Positions 1 through 8,431 of a stretch of DNA of 64,000 nucleotides are shown piece by piece. The translations under genes and the position numbers were made by a program. Below the pieces are notes generated by a model. The model saw only the letters and a program-made list of their open reading frames with translations, did no database searches and was not told the origin of the DNA. This DNA comes from Microvirga sp. 3-52 (lineage in GTDB: Bacteria > Pseudomonadota > Alphaproteobacteria > Rhizobiales > Beijerinckiaceae): positions 171,395 through 235,394 of the forward strand of contig NZ_JAHAMK010000002.1 in assembly GCF_018383585.1 (NCBI RefSeq), written 5' to 3'. Each line of letters begins with the position of its first letter. The first letter of the stretch is position 1.

Positions 1-409
1 GCGGCCGCGCCCCGTTATTGCAATAGGCTTCAGCATCGGCAGCGGCGTTGCATCCTTTCTGGCGCACCACCGTCCTGTGACCGGACTGATCCTCGTCACC
101 CCGTTCGATTCCTTGAGAGCATTGGCGAAAGAACATTTCTCCTGGGCGCCGACAGGACTGGTTCTGCGCCATCAGATGCCTGTCATCGATCTGGTGAAGG
201 AAAAGCAGACGCCCACCGCAATCATTGTCGCCGGCCGTGACACCATCGTCCCGGCGCGCCGCAGCGATCCCCTGCGGCGCGCCATCCCCAATCTTATTCT
301 CGATCGAACGATTACGGATGCAGGCCACAACAATCTTTACGATCATCCGGCCTTCGCGTCCGCGATGCGCGAAGCGGTGGCCCTGTTCGAGGTTACCGCT
401 CCGCGCTGA
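1..409 (+). CDS. Alpha/beta hydrolase, C-terminal part (gene cut by window edge)
   Basis: The reading frame is open from base 2 and ends at 409, so the start lies outside the window. The first residues contain G-F-S-I-G-S-G, the GxSxG nucleophile elbow of alpha/beta hydrolases. Further on, a V-A-G-R-D-T-I-V-P stretch fits the catalytic-aspartate loop, and D-A-G-H-N-N near the end supplies the catalytic histidine. The fragment therefore holds all three expected catalytic positions. The substrate cannot be told from the sequence. It ends 4 bp from the convergent adenine deaminase gene. Confidence 0.75.
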   Translation, partial: RPRPVIAIGFSIGSGVASFLAHHRPVTGLILVTPFDSLRALAKEHFSWAPTGLVLRHQMPVIDLVKEKQTPTAIIVAGRDTIVPARRSDPLRRAIPNLILDRTITDAGHNNLYDHPAFASAMREAVALFEVTAPR

Positions 410-413
410 ACGC

Positions 414-2255
414 TCACTCCTCGTAGAGCGGCACCAGCTCCATCTCCGGCACGAGCACCAAGCCCTTGTCGGTGATGCGGATCTCGGGAATGACGGAAAG
501 CGGGATGAGATTGAAGCCCATATAGGGAATCCTGCAGCCTGCCTTTTCCCACGCAGCCTTCAGGGCGCGGGTTTCCTCGGCGACTTCCGTCACTCGCTTG
601 TCGGAGAGAAGCCCCGCGATCGGAAGCGGCACCATGGCGATGACCTTGCCCTGATCCACCAGGCAGACACCGCCTTGCGCCTTGATGATGGCATCGAGGG
701 CCACCTGCATATCGTCCTCATTCGTCCCAGCCACGATCAGATTGTGGGAATCGTGCCCGACGCTGCTTGCAACAGCACCGCTCTTCAGACCGAAATCCTT
801 GAGAAGACCATGGGCGATGCCGCCCCCGTTCGTGCGGCCGTGGCGTTCGATGACGGACACGAAGGTGAGCTCGTTCTTGGCGAGCAGCGTATCCCAATCC
901 GTCTCGGGCTCGAGCTGCACCTTGTCATGGAAGAGCACGATGCCCGGCAACGCGACGCGGATCACATTAGCCTCAACGGCCGACGTGGGCAGTTCCGGGA
1001 TCAGCTTCGGCCGCTCGGAGACATGGACCGTGCGGTACGCCTGGGCGGGATAGCGGTAGCGGTTGGAGAGTGCCTGATCGAGCACCGGCGTGATCTTTCT
1101 GTTTTCGACCACGAGTTCGCCACCATACCAGGTGTTCTGCACTTCGAGCGCGTCGTTGAGCAGCACGACGTCCGCGCGGCGTCCGCCGCCCAGGCCGCCG
1201 ATCTCTCCCTCCATGCCGAAGCGCGTGGCCGGGTGGAGCGAACCCATGCTCCAGGCCTGCTCTCGGCTCATGCCTGCGCGGTGGGCTTCGCGCGTCACCC
1301 AATCCATGCCGAACATCATCAGGTCGTCCGCATCGCGGTCGTCGGTGCATACGCAGATGCGCTTATGCGAGGAACCCAGTTCCGTGATGGTCTTGATGGC
1401 CTCGGGCAATGAATGCCATGGCGTCGTAGGTGGGCCGCCACGCAGGAAGATCCATACGCCCGCATCGAGCAGATCGTCGGCGATGTCGCGGTCGATCGCT
1501 TCATGCGTATCGGTGACGCCGCTTGCCGCGTAAGCGGCCACGAACTCACGTCCATAGATGTGGCCCGAGACTGGCTTGCCACGCTCCAAGGCGGCCGCGA
1601 GGATCGCGTGGCTGCGCTCGTCCCCCATGGTCACGGGTACGAAATCCATCTTCTCGCCGAGGGCCGCCGCCTCCGGCCAGCGGTCGAAAAGAGCTGCGAT
1701 CTTGTCCGGCGTGAGGTCACCGCCCGCCGTTTCCAGGTCCGGCGTGGTGGCGGGCACCGTGCTCGGCACCGTGAGGAAGATAGACAATGGCGCTTGGCGC
1801 GCGTCCTCCAGCATCATCTCGATACCGGCGGCATCCATCACGTTGCCGATCTCGTGACTGTCGCAGAAAATCGTCGTGGTGCCGTTGAGGAGCGCCGCCT
1901 CCGCATAGGCGCAGGCCGTGATCATGCTGCTCTCGATGTGGATGTGCGGGTCGACGAGACCCGGGGCGACGATGCCGCCCATCGCATCATACACCCGGCC
2001 CGGTGCTCCATCGACCTCGCGATACGCACCGGCAGGCTGCACGGCCGCGATGCGCCCTCCGGCGACCCAGAGTTCCCGCTCCGGCGCAATACGTTCGCTA
2101 TAGGTCGAAAGCACACGGGCGCCCGTAATCACGAGATCGGCGGGAGCCCGACCGGAAGCGACATCCGCGAGGCGTCGGGTCATCACCGACAGGGGAGCGA
2201 CGGAAAAGCGGGTCAGCGCCGTCTTGGGCGGCAGCGAAGGTGTACGATGGTCCAT
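414..2255 (-). CDS. ade: Adenine deaminase
   Basis: It hydrolyses adenine to hypoxanthine and ammonia (purine salvage, cytoplasm). The protein has 613 residues, near the family's usual ~590. The amidohydrolase metal motif [13 protein letters not shown] is clear, followed by [10 protein letters not shown] and G-H-I-Y-G-R. A C-terminal adenine-deaminase domain carries S-V-G-H-D-S-H-N. The start at 2255 has a GAGGGA-like ribosome site just upstream; M25 is an alternative start nearer the core domain but lacks a clear site. A perfect 14-bp palindrome lies 18 bp upstream (separate entry). The gene stands alone, convergent with the hydrolase fragment. Confidence 0.93.
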   Translation of the reverse strand: MDHRTPSLPPKTALTRFSVAPLSVMTRRLADVASGRAPADLVITGARVLSTYSERIAPERELWVAGGRIAAVQPAGAYREVDGAPGRVYDAMGGIVAPGLVDPHIHIESSMITACAYAEAALLNGTTTIFCDSHEIGNVMDAAGIEMMLEDARQAPLSIFLTVPSTVPATTPDLETAGGDLTPDKIAALFDRWPEAAALGEKMDFVPVTMGDERSHAILAAALERGKPVSGHIYGREFVAAYAASGVTDTHEAIDRDIADDLLDAGVWIFLRGGPPTTPWHSLPEAIKTITELGSSHKRICVCTDDRDADDLMMFGMDWVTREAHRAGMSREQAWSMGSLHPATRFGMEGEIGGLGGGRRADVVLLNDALEVQNTWYGGELVVENRKITPVLDQALSNRYRYPAQAYRTVHVSERPKLIPELPTSAVEANVIRVALPGIVLFHDKVQLEPETDWDTLLAKNELTFVSVIERHGRTNGGGIAHGLLKDFGLKSGAVASSVGHDSHNLIVAGTNEDDMQVALDAIIKAQGGVCLVDQGKVIAMVPLPIAGLLSDKRVTEVAEETRALKAAWEKAGCRIPYMGFNLIPLSVIPEIRITDKGLVLVPEMELVPLYEE

Positions 2256-2272
2256 GATCCCTCATCCCGTTT

Positions 2273-2286
2273 GGACAATATTGTCC
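2273..2286. promoter_or_regulatory. 14-bp perfect palindrome upstream of adenine deaminase
   Basis: GGACAAT followed directly by ATTGTCC, a perfect dyad centred about 25 bp upstream of the ade start codon. Its position in the leader suggests a repressor site; no regulator gene is adjacent and the family of the binding protein is unknown. Confidence 0.4.
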
Positions 2287-2449
2287 CAGGGTAGCAGGGC
2301 GGAACGGCAACTGCATCCCGGAACGGCCATGGGGCGCGCCTTCCCTAGCGGCGCCCCCTTATCGTTAAGCTTGTATGGAACAGGGAGGCATAGCGATTCG
2401 ATAGTATGTCGGGACGCCTGGCTGAAACCTATGGATGGCGGCACGCAAA

Positions 2450-2471
2450 ACAAAAGGCGCCTTTCGGCGCC
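2450..2471 (-). terminator. Factor-independent terminator
   Basis: On the minus strand GGCGCC-GAAA-GGCGCC is followed by TTTTGTTTTG. It ends the candidate sRNA, and any divK read-through, before the start of ade. Confidence 0.75.
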
Positions 2472-2635
2472 TTAAGGCAGAAAACTGAAAAGAAGTGGTG
2501 GCCAGCTGGGGACAGCGTTGAGGAGGCAACGATCTGCCCCCAGGCTGGCCGAGCCCCCGAACTCCCAGGAGATGCGGCGGACCTGAGCATCCGTAGGGCA
2601 TTACGTCCGCTTTAAGGCGGAGACTTGGGCTGAAC
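2450..2635 (-). ncRNA. Candidate structured small RNA with anti-Shine-Dalgarno loop
   Basis: Read on the minus strand, a CTTGCA / TATACG promoter-like pair (about 2662 and 2640-2635) precedes a ~180-nt region. The region has: hairpin 1 at 2631-2552, closed by AGCCC/GGGCT with an inner GCGGAC/GTCCGC stem; hairpin 2 at 2550-2500, with stem GGCCAGC/GCTGGCC and an apical CGTTG/CAACG stem that presents the loop CCTCCT; a pyrimidine-rich linker (CTTCTTTTCAGTTTTC); and a factor-independent terminator. No plausible protein is encoded. It is not recognisably SRP RNA, tmRNA or RNase P RNA. It follows divK on the same strand, so processing from a divK transcript is also possible. Confidence 0.5.
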
Positions 2636-2776
2636 GTATAGGAAACATGGAACGATGCAAGCGCCGATGTGGCCAAAAAGCGGCATTTTCCAAAAAAACT
2701 TAAAGGCAAGTCATGTCAAAGGGATGACTCGCTCTTTTGAAGCTTCTGCTCGGGTCATGCCATGGATTCGACCCAG

Positions 2777-3160
2777 TTATGACGGCTTCCCATCGGCTTC
2801 CAGATAAGTTTTCACGGTCGCGATGAACTTGGAAACCGAGATCGGCTTTGACATATAGGCCTCGCAGCCCCCTTCCCTGATCCGTTCCTCGTCCCCTTTC
2901 ATGGCGAAAGCCGTAATGGCGATCACGGGAATCGACTTCAGCTCGTCATCGGCCTTGAGCCAACGGGTCACTTCGAGGCCTGAAACCTCAGGCAACTGAA
3001 TGTCCATGAGGATCAGGTCCGGCTTGTGAGCCCGGGCCAGTTCCATGGCTTCGATGCCATGGCTGGTCTTCAAGGTCGCATAGCCATGGGCCTCGAGGAG
3101 ATCGTTGAAGAGCTTCATGTTGAGTTCGTTATCCTCAACGATGAGCACAGTCTTCTTCAT
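2777..3160 (-). CDS. divK: Cell-cycle response regulator DivK
   Basis: A 127-residue single-domain receiver protein with no output domain. It carries the acidic pair E9/D10, the phosphoacceptor D53 (L-I-L-M-D-I-Q-L-P), the switch region V-I-A-I-T-A-F-A-M and the conserved lysine in Y-M-S-K-P-I. The length, the [10 protein letters not shown] segment and the M-S-K-P-I-S-V context match DivK, which modulates the PleC/DivJ-DivL-CckA-CtrA pathway in alphaproteobacteria. In many relatives pleD follows divK; here the next feature downstream is a candidate sRNA. Divergent from the DUF3572 gene. Confidence 0.9.
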   Translation of the reverse strand: MKKTVLIVEDNELNMKLFNDLLEAHGYATLKTSHGIEAMELARAHKPDLILMDIQLPEVSGLEVTRWLKADDELKSIPVIAITAFAMKGDEERIREGGCEAYMSKPISVSKFIATVKTYLEADGKPS

Positions 3161-3260
3161 GGGCGCTATCCCCGGGGCCCCAGATGTACTTCATCGGCCC
3201 AATGGTTCATTTGATGGTATAGTTAAGTCCAAACCTATTGATGAAATGCAAACTGACAGA

Positions 3261-3551
3261 ATGAACACTCCCTTAAAAAGAGTTACCCGCGAGGAGGCCG
3301 AAAATGTCGCACTCGGCGCTTTTTCGTTCCTTACGGGCGACGAGGAGCGGCTGAGCCGATTCCTGGCGGTCTCGGGCCTGCGCCCCGAAACCATCCGTTC
3401 GGCCGCATCGTCCCCTGGATTCTTCGCCGGGATCCTCGATTATGTCGTGTCCGACGAGCCGCTGCTGATCTCGCTCGCCAAAGAGCTGAACACCAAGCCA
3501 GAGCACATCATGGAGGCCCATTGGACCCTCTCTCCGTCCGAGTTCGAATAG
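3261..3551 (+). CDS. DUF3572 family protein
   Basis: A 96-residue soluble protein. The central segment (L-G-A-F-S-F-L-T-G-D-E-E-R-L-S-R-F-L, then G-L-R-P-E-T-I-R) is typical of DUF3572, a small alphaproteobacterial family of unknown function. The start is uncertain: ATG at 3261 or 3246, neither with a strong ribosome site. It lies between divK (divergent) and dinB (12 bp downstream, same strand), so it may be co-transcribed with dinB. Confidence 0.8.
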   Translation: MNTPLKRVTREEAENVALGAFSFLTGDEERLSRFLAVSGLRPETIRSAASSPGFFAGILDYVVSDEPLLISLAKELNTKPEHIMEAHWTLSPSEFE

Positions 3552-3563
3552 CCCCGACGACCC

Positions 3564-4832
3564 ATGAGCGACGCCCCTCTCTGCCGTGACTGCCTGACGC
3601 TTTCAGCCAGCCCCCTGGCGGAGCGGTGCTCGGCCTGCGGGTCCCCTCGCCTTCTGCGGCACAAGGAGCGCGACAGCCTCTCCATCGCCCATGTGGATTG
3701 CGACGCTTTCTTCGCGGCGGTGGAAAAGCGGGACGATCCAAGCCTCGCCGACAGGCCGGTGATCATCGGCGGTGGCAAGCGCGGCGTGGTCTCGACCGCC
3801 TGCTATGTCGCGCGTACCTACGGCGTACGCTCGGCGATGCCCATGTTCCAGGCGCTCAAGCTCTGCCCCCATGCCACGGTGATCAAGCCCAACGGCGATA
3901 AGTACAGCAAGGCCGGACGCGAGGTGCGCCAGCTCATGCGAGAGCTGACACCGCTGGTGGAGCCCGTCTCCATCGACGAGGCCTTTCTCGACCTGACCGG
4001 GACGGAGCGGCTTCATCACGGCAGCCCAGCCCTGACCCTCGCCCGCTTCGCCCGCAAGGTGGAAAAGGAGATAGGAATCAGTATCTCCGTCGGACTCTCC
4101 TACAACAAGTTCCTGGCCAAGATCGCCTCCGACCTTGAGAAACCCCGCGGTTTTTCCATCGTCGGACGAGAGGAAGCCGCCGACTTCCTTGCGGACAAAT
4201 CGGTCGGGATCATTCCCGGCATCGGCGCATCGGCTCAAAACAGGCTCGCCAAGGCCGGGGTGACACGGATCGCGCATCTCCGCGACGTGCCGCTGAAGAC
4301 CCTGTTCGAGGCCCTCGGGCGCGACTCTCAGCGCCTGTCCCGGTTGGCCTGGGGTGAGGATCGCCGGTCGGTCAACCCGGAACGCGAGACGAAGAGCATC
4401 TCGGCGGAGACCACTTTCGAGACGGATTTGCGCTCCTTCGAGGATCTGGAGCCGATCCTGTGGCGGCTCTCGGAAAAGGTCTCCCGTCGCCTGAAGGCGG
4501 CTGGCCTAGCCGGGCAGAGCGTGACCCTGAAGCTGAAAGACAGGGATTTTCGGCTCCTCACGAGAACCCGGTCGGGCCTCGCCCCGACCCAGCTCGCCGC
4601 CCGGCTCTTCGATCCGGCGCGGCAGCTCCTGAGGGCCGCCTGCGACGGCACTGCCTTCCGCCTCATCGGCATCGGCGCCGCCGATCTCTGTGATGCAGCC
4701 GACGCCGACAAGGGCGATCTCGCGGATCAGAGCGTGGTGCGGCAGGCCCATATGGAGGCCGCCATCGACAAGCTTCGCAACAAATTCGGCGCAAACGCCG
4801 TGCAGAAGGGGATCGTGCTGCGCAAGCCCTAG
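3564..4832 (+). CDS. dinB: DNA polymerase IV (Y family)
   Basis: Translesion DNA polymerase of 422 residues. The Y-family catalytic motifs are visible: H-V-D-C-D-A-F-F around residues 43-50 (metal-binding D45) and V-S-I-D-E-A-F-L-D near 137, followed by the helix-hairpin-helix thumb (G-I-I-P-G-I-G) and the little-finger domain. An N-terminal extension of about 37 residues carries two Cys pairs (C7-x2-C10 and C22-x2-C25), a likely zinc ribbon that E. coli DinB (351 aa) lacks. Convergent with eipB at 10 bp. Confidence 0.93.
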   Translation: MSDAPLCRDCLTLSASPLAERCSACGSPRLLRHKERDSLSIAHVDCDAFFAAVEKRDDPSLADRPVIIGGGKRGVVSTACYVARTYGVRSAMPMFQALKLCPHATVIKPNGDKYSKAGREVRQLMRELTPLVEPVSIDEAFLDLTGTERLHHGSPALTLARFARKVEKEIGISISVGLSYNKFLAKIASDLEKPRGFSIVGREEAADFLADKSVGIIPGIGASAQNRLAKAGVTRIAHLRDVPLKTLFEALGRDSQRLSRLAWGEDRRSVNPERETKSISAETTFETDLRSFEDLEPILWRLSEKVSRRLKAAGLAGQSVTLKLKDRDFRLLTRTRSGLAPTQLAARLFDPARQLLRAACDGTAFRLIGIGAADLCDAADADKGDLADQSVVRQAHMEAAIDKLRNKFGANAVQKGIVLRKP

Positions 4833-4842
4833 ACTCCACGAT

Positions 4843-5682
4843 CTACTGCTGACAGGAGCTCGGCGCCTGCACGTCCAGGCTCTTCAGGTCGCCCTTCAGG
4901 GCGAAGTCCCCGTAATCGAGCTTCAAGGCGCGGCTGATCCCGTTCTCGTAGAGCTCGAAGGAGATCGTATAGACGGGCGTCCGGTCGGCCTTGCCTTCCT
5001 CGAAGTAGCTGATCGTCACGGGCCAGCGCGCGACCGAGGCGAGCTTCCCGCCCTGAACGACATCCTCCAGAGAGGCCGTCGCCGCGCCCGCCTCGATCTT
5101 GCGGCCGATCAGACCCAGGGTGTCGTAAACCTTGTCGCCCTTGTTGGAACCGTCGTAGACCTTCACGGAAAGAGTGCTGTCCCCCCGTCGCCCCGCCTCG
5201 ATCAGGCGCTTGAGGTGCTCGGTCGGGAACACGGTCTCGCCTGTGGCTTCGAACGCCTTTCTCTTCGGCTGCTTCAGATCGACGTTGAGGCTCCCCTGGG
5301 GCGTGATCTTGGCGTCACCGTCGACCTCGCCATCCTTGATCATGCCCTGCCGGAGCGATGTGGACTTGAAATGCATGGAGCGGCCATCGCCCGTCTCGTA
5401 GGTCGCGGTCTGTATGTCGAGGGTGTTGGACCCCGACTCGCTGCTGTTGAGGATCGTGACCTGCCGGTATTTCAGGGTGTAGCCGTCGCAGGCGTCACCG
5501 CCGAATTCCATGGCAATGCGACCCCTTGCATTCTCGACTCCATTGGAACCGCCGACCCTCAGAAGCGAAAGGTCGTAGACCGCTCTGTGGGGCACAAGTT
5601 GAACAGAAGGCTTTGGCGTCTCCGCGAAAGCCGGCGCCAGAAAAGCCATGGACAGGCCAGAGGCTACAACAAGGAACCGCAT
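4843..5682 (-). CDS. eipB: EipB-like periplasmic envelope-integrity protein (DUF1849)
   Basis: A 279-residue protein with a signal peptide (M-R-F-L-V-V-A-S-G-L-S, cleavage after A-F-A near residue 20). The mature part is a beta-rich DUF1849 domain. Two cysteines, in G-G-D-A-C-D-G-Y and at the C-terminal end (S-S-C-Q-Q), match the disulfide pair described for Brucella EipB, a periplasmic protein needed for envelope integrity in Hyphomicrobiales. The role here is inferred from the family. Single gene. Confidence 0.85.
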   Translation of the reverse strand: MRFLVVASGLSMAFLAPAFAETPKPSVQLVPHRAVYDLSLLRVGGSNGVENARGRIAMEFGGDACDGYTLKYRQVTILNSSESGSNTLDIQTATYETGDGRSMHFKSTSLRQGMIKDGEVDGDAKITPQGSLNVDLKQPKRKAFEATGETVFPTEHLKRLIEAGRRGDSTLSVKVYDGSNKGDKVYDTLGLIGRKIEAGAATASLEDVVQGGKLASVARWPVTISYFEEGKADRTPVYTISFELYENGISRALKLDYGDFALKGDLKSLDVQAPSSCQQ

Positions 5683-5696
5683 TTCTTCTCCCGATC

Positions 5697-5830
5697 CGAC
5701 GCTAGGGCACCGGACCCAAAAGTGGAACCCACTTTTAGGATCGATCCGATGCTCAATCCCTTCAGCAGCGCATCTGTCGGTGCGGAAAACCGGGTCTCCA
5801 TTTTCCGCATGATGCGCGAGCCAAGATAGG
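5697..5830. repeat. Degenerate palindromic intergenic repeat
   Basis: Contains AAAGTGG...CCCACTTTT inverted arms (5718-5736), then GATCGATCCGATGC and GCGGAAAACCGGG...TTTTCCGCATGATGCGC. This resembles a family of intergenic palindromes common in rhizobial genomes. Related but shorter pieces occur at 7143-7192 and 38716-38772. Confidence 0.55.
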
Positions 5831-5922
5831 ATCCTCCTGCGGACAGGGCAATGTTCCCGCTTGCGTCCTTACGGCTCATCCGCCACTACTCCGTCCGGAT
5901 GATGTCACGGAACGAGGCTTCC

Positions 5923-6393
5923 ATGAGCGCAGTCGACAAAAAACTTCAGGAACTGGATATCACTCTTCCGACGCCGGCTGCACCGGTTGCGAATTATGTC
6001 CCATTCGTTCGGACCGGAAACCTGATCGTCGTCTCGGGGCAACTCTGCCTCGGCCTCGACGGCAAGCTATCCGACGCCCACAAGGGCAAACTCGGCGCGG
6101 AAATCTCACCCGAGGTCGGCCAGGACGCCGCACGCCTGTGCGCCATCAACCTGCTCGCCCAGCTCAAGGCCGCCGTGGGCGATCTCGACAACGTCACCCG
6201 CTGTGTCCGCCTGGGCGGCTTCATCAATGCGGTGCCGACCTTCGCGGCCCTGGCTCCCGTCATGAACGGCGCTTCGGACCTGATGGTGGAGGTCCTGGGT
6301 GATGCCGGCCGCCATGCCCGCTCCACCGTCGGGGTCGCGGAATTGCCCCTCGATGCCTGTGTCGAAGTCGAAGGAATGTTTGAAGTCAAATGA
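5923..6393 (+). CDS. RidA family protein (YjgF/YER057c)
   Basis: 156 residues. The start at 5923 is preferred over the upstream ATGs at 5851 and 5899 because a CGAGG site precedes it and the RidA fold begins soon after. Visible motifs are the F-V-R-T-G-N-L-I-V-V-S-G-Q strand, D-A-A-R-L-C-A-I-N-L-L-A-Q-L-K helix, and H-A-R-S-T-V-G-V-A-E-L-P near the C-terminus, whose arginine corresponds to the enamine/imine-binding residue. The stop overlaps the start of the GDPD gene by 4 bp, so the two are translationally coupled. Confidence 0.88.
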   Translation: MSAVDKKLQELDITLPTPAAPVANYVPFVRTGNLIVVSGQLCLGLDGKLSDAHKGKLGAEISPEVGQDAARLCAINLLAQLKAAVGDLDNVTRCVRLGGFINAVPTFAALAPVMNGASDLMVEVLGDAGRHARSTVGVAELPLDACVEVEGMFEVK

Positions 6394-7142
6394 GCACACC
6401 GAGCTGGCTCGTCGCGAAGCCCATCGCCCATCGCGGCCTCCATAACAAAGCCGAAGGCATCATCGAGAACACGATCTCGGCCGCGGAAGCCGCCATCGCG
6501 CGCGGCTTTCCCATCGAGCTCGACGTTCAACTGACCGCCGACAACGAGGCCGTCGTCTTCCACGATTTCGAGCTCGACCGCCTCACGGGCGAGACCGGGC
6601 TGCTGGTCGAGCGCAGGATATCCGCTCTGACTGGGATCGGCATCTCAGGTGCCGCGAAGGGAGACAAGATTCCGTCGTTCAAAGACTATCTCGGCACGAT
6701 TGCCGGACGCACGCCCCTGGTCATCGAGATCAAGAGCAAGTTCAACGGCGATATGCGGCTGACGAAGCGGGTCATTGAGATTCTGGCCGAGTACAACGGC
6801 CCCTTCGTCGTGAAGTCGTTCGATCCGGATATCGTGGCGTATCTCCGCGAAAACGCGCCGCACATCACACGCGGGTTCATCGGAGAGCTGGAATATGCGT
6901 CCAAGTCGGACAGCTACCTGACGCCCGAGGCCAAGCACCGGATGGCGAACCTGCTGCATTTCTCCGAGACGCAGCCGCACTTCCTGTCCTGGCGCGTCAA
7001 GGATATCCCCTGTGCTTCGACTCATCTCAGCCGGATCCTGGGCAGCCTGCCCGTGATGACTTGGACGGTGCGCAATCCTGAGGACCGCGCCAAGGCCGAA
7101 AAGCACGCGGACCAGATGGTGTTCGAGGACTTTCTGCCATAG
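6390..7142 (+). CDS. Glycerophosphodiester phosphodiesterase
   Basis: 250 residues, no signal peptide, so cytoplasmic (UgpQ-like). It cleaves glycerophosphodiesters to glycerol 3-phosphate and an alcohol. The GDPD core is complete: A-H-R-G-L near residue 13, I-E-N-T near 26, I-E-L-D-V-Q-L-T then V-V-F-H-D (metal-binding E, D, H) and V-I-E-I-K-S-K. The C-terminal M-T-W-T-V-R-N-P strand is typical of the TIM barrel. Its ATG overlaps the ridA-like stop (ATGA), so the pair forms a two-gene operon. Confidence 0.9.
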   Translation: MSTPSWLVAKPIAHRGLHNKAEGIIENTISAAEAAIARGFPIELDVQLTADNEAVVFHDFELDRLTGETGLLVERRISALTGIGISGAAKGDKIPSFKDYLGTIAGRTPLVIEIKSKFNGDMRLTKRVIEILAEYNGPFVVKSFDPDIVAYLRENAPHITRGFIGELEYASKSDSYLTPEAKHRMANLLHFSETQPHFLSWRVKDIPCASTHLSRILGSLPVMTWTVRNPEDRAKAEKHADQMVFEDFLP

Positions 7143-7192
7143 AGCATTGCTTCGCGCGGAGTGCCGAAGCGGCTTTTCCGCACGATGCCCGA
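7143..7192. repeat. Short copy of the palindromic intergenic repeat
   Basis: GAGCATTGC...TTTTCCGCACGATGCCC directly after the GDPD stop codon; shares the TTTTCCGCANGATGC core with 5697-5830 and 38716-38772. Confidence 0.45.
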
Positions 7193-7255
7193 TGGTTGCA
7201 AGGATCTCGCTGAGTGATTAGCTCTTAACGCCTAACGGCGGGATCCTTCCACCCA

Positions 7256-8431
7256 GTGACACTCCAAGTCAAAATTGCCCAAGGTCTCAAGGCGGTTCCG
7301 TCCTCCGACTGGGATGCCTGCGCGATCGGCACCGGCACGGGCGATGACGATCCGTTCAACCCGTTCGTGTCTCATGCCTTTCTGTCCGCACTGGAGGATT
7401 CCGGCTGCGTCGGGGGCAAGACCGGCTGGGGGCCTGTTCATATTCTCGTCGAGGATGAAGCTGAGAATCTGCTGGGTGCGGCCCCCTGCTATCTGAAGTC
7501 CCATTCCATGGGCGAGTACGTGTTCGACCATTCATGGGCGGATGCCTATACCCGTGCGGGCGGCCGCTATTATCCCAAGCTCCAGGTCGCGGTTCCGTTC
7601 ACGCCGGTCACGGGCCCCCGCCTCATCGTCCCGCATGGATCCCGATCAGCGGAGGTCCGCTCCTATCTGATCGCTGGTCTTAGAGCCTTGAGAGACAAGA
7701 CCGGGGCTTCCTCCATTCACGCCACCTTCGTGCAGGAAGCGGATCTCGGTGCCCTGACCGCAGAGAAGTTCCTGCAGAGGGACGACCAGCAGTTCCACTG
7801 GTTCAATGACGGCTATGGCAGTTTCGAGGACTTTCTGGCTGCCCTTGCGTCACGCAAGCGCAAGGCCATCCGGCGCGAGCGGCGCGATGCCCTGGCAAAC
7901 GGCATCTCTATCGACTGGGTGACCGGGAGCGACATCGAGGAGGCCCATTGGGACGCATTCTTCTCGTTCTACATGGACACGGGTTCGCGCAAGTGGGGGC
8001 GGCCCTACCTCAATCGCAGCTTCTTCTCCCTTCTCGGCGAGCGCATGGCCGACAGGGTTCTGCTCGTCATGGCCAAGCGCAACGGACGGCATATCGCGGG
8101 CGCCATCAACTTCATCGGCGACAAGCGGCTCTACGGACGCAACTGGGGATGCATCGAGGATCATCCCTTCCTGCATTTTGAGGTCTGCTATTACCAGGCG
8201 ATCGAATTCGCCATCACCCGCAGGCTCGACCGGGTCGAAGCCGGAGCCCAGGGGGAGCACAAGCTCGCGCGCGGCTACAGGCCGGTGATCACGTCCTCGG
8301 CCCATGACATCGCCGATCCTTCGTTGCGCCGGGCGGTGCAGGACTATCTCGACCAGGAGCGTCTCTACGTGTCAGAGGCTGCGGAAGAACTGGCGGAGGC
8401 TACCCCGTTCCGGCACACGGATCAGGATTAG
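7256..8431 (+). CDS. GNAT/FemAB-like N-acyltransferase (COG3146 type)
   Basis: 391 residues from a GTG start. The pattern fits the large GNAT-fold family annotated as peptidogalycan biosynthesis/recognition proteins: N-terminal W-D-A-C, N-P-F-V-S-H-A-F-L-S-A-L-E, then F-D-H-S-W-A-D-A-Y, L-A-S-R-K-R-K-A-I-R-R-E-R-R, and a C-terminal G-A-Q-G-E-H-K-L-A-R-G-Y. The substrate is unknown. No signal peptide. The 3' end overlaps the convergent FMN reductase gene by 4 bp. Confidence 0.8.
   Translation: MTLQVKIAQGLKAVPSSDWDACAIGTGTGDDDPFNPFVSHAFLSALEDSGCVGGKTGWGPVHILVEDEAENLLGAAPCYLKSHSMGEYVFDHSWADAYTRAGGRYYPKLQVAVPFTPVTGPRLIVPHGSRSAEVRSYLIAGLRALRDKTGASSIHATFVQEADLGALTAEKFLQRDDQQFHWFNDGYGSFEDFLAALASRKRKAIRRERRDALANGISIDWVTGSDIEEAHWDAFFSFYMDTGSRKWGRPYLNRSFFSLLGERMADRVLLVMAKRNGRHIAGAINFIGDKRLYGRNWGCIEDHPFLHFEVCYYQAIEFAITRRLDRVEAGAQGEHKLARGYRPVITSSAHDIADPSLRRAVQDYLDQERLYVSEAAEELAEATPFRHTDQD

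Noticed and set aside
225..1412. 395-codon plus-strand frame
   Set aside because: It is antisense to the well-supported adenine deaminase gene; high GC content keeps the opposite strand open. The translated product shows no known domain.
2450..2635. 6S RNA, SRP RNA or tmRNA
   Set aside because: The two-hairpin layout lacks the 5'-3' closing stem and central bubble of 6S RNA, the GGAA-tetraloop domain of SRP RNA and the tRNA-like end of tmRNA.
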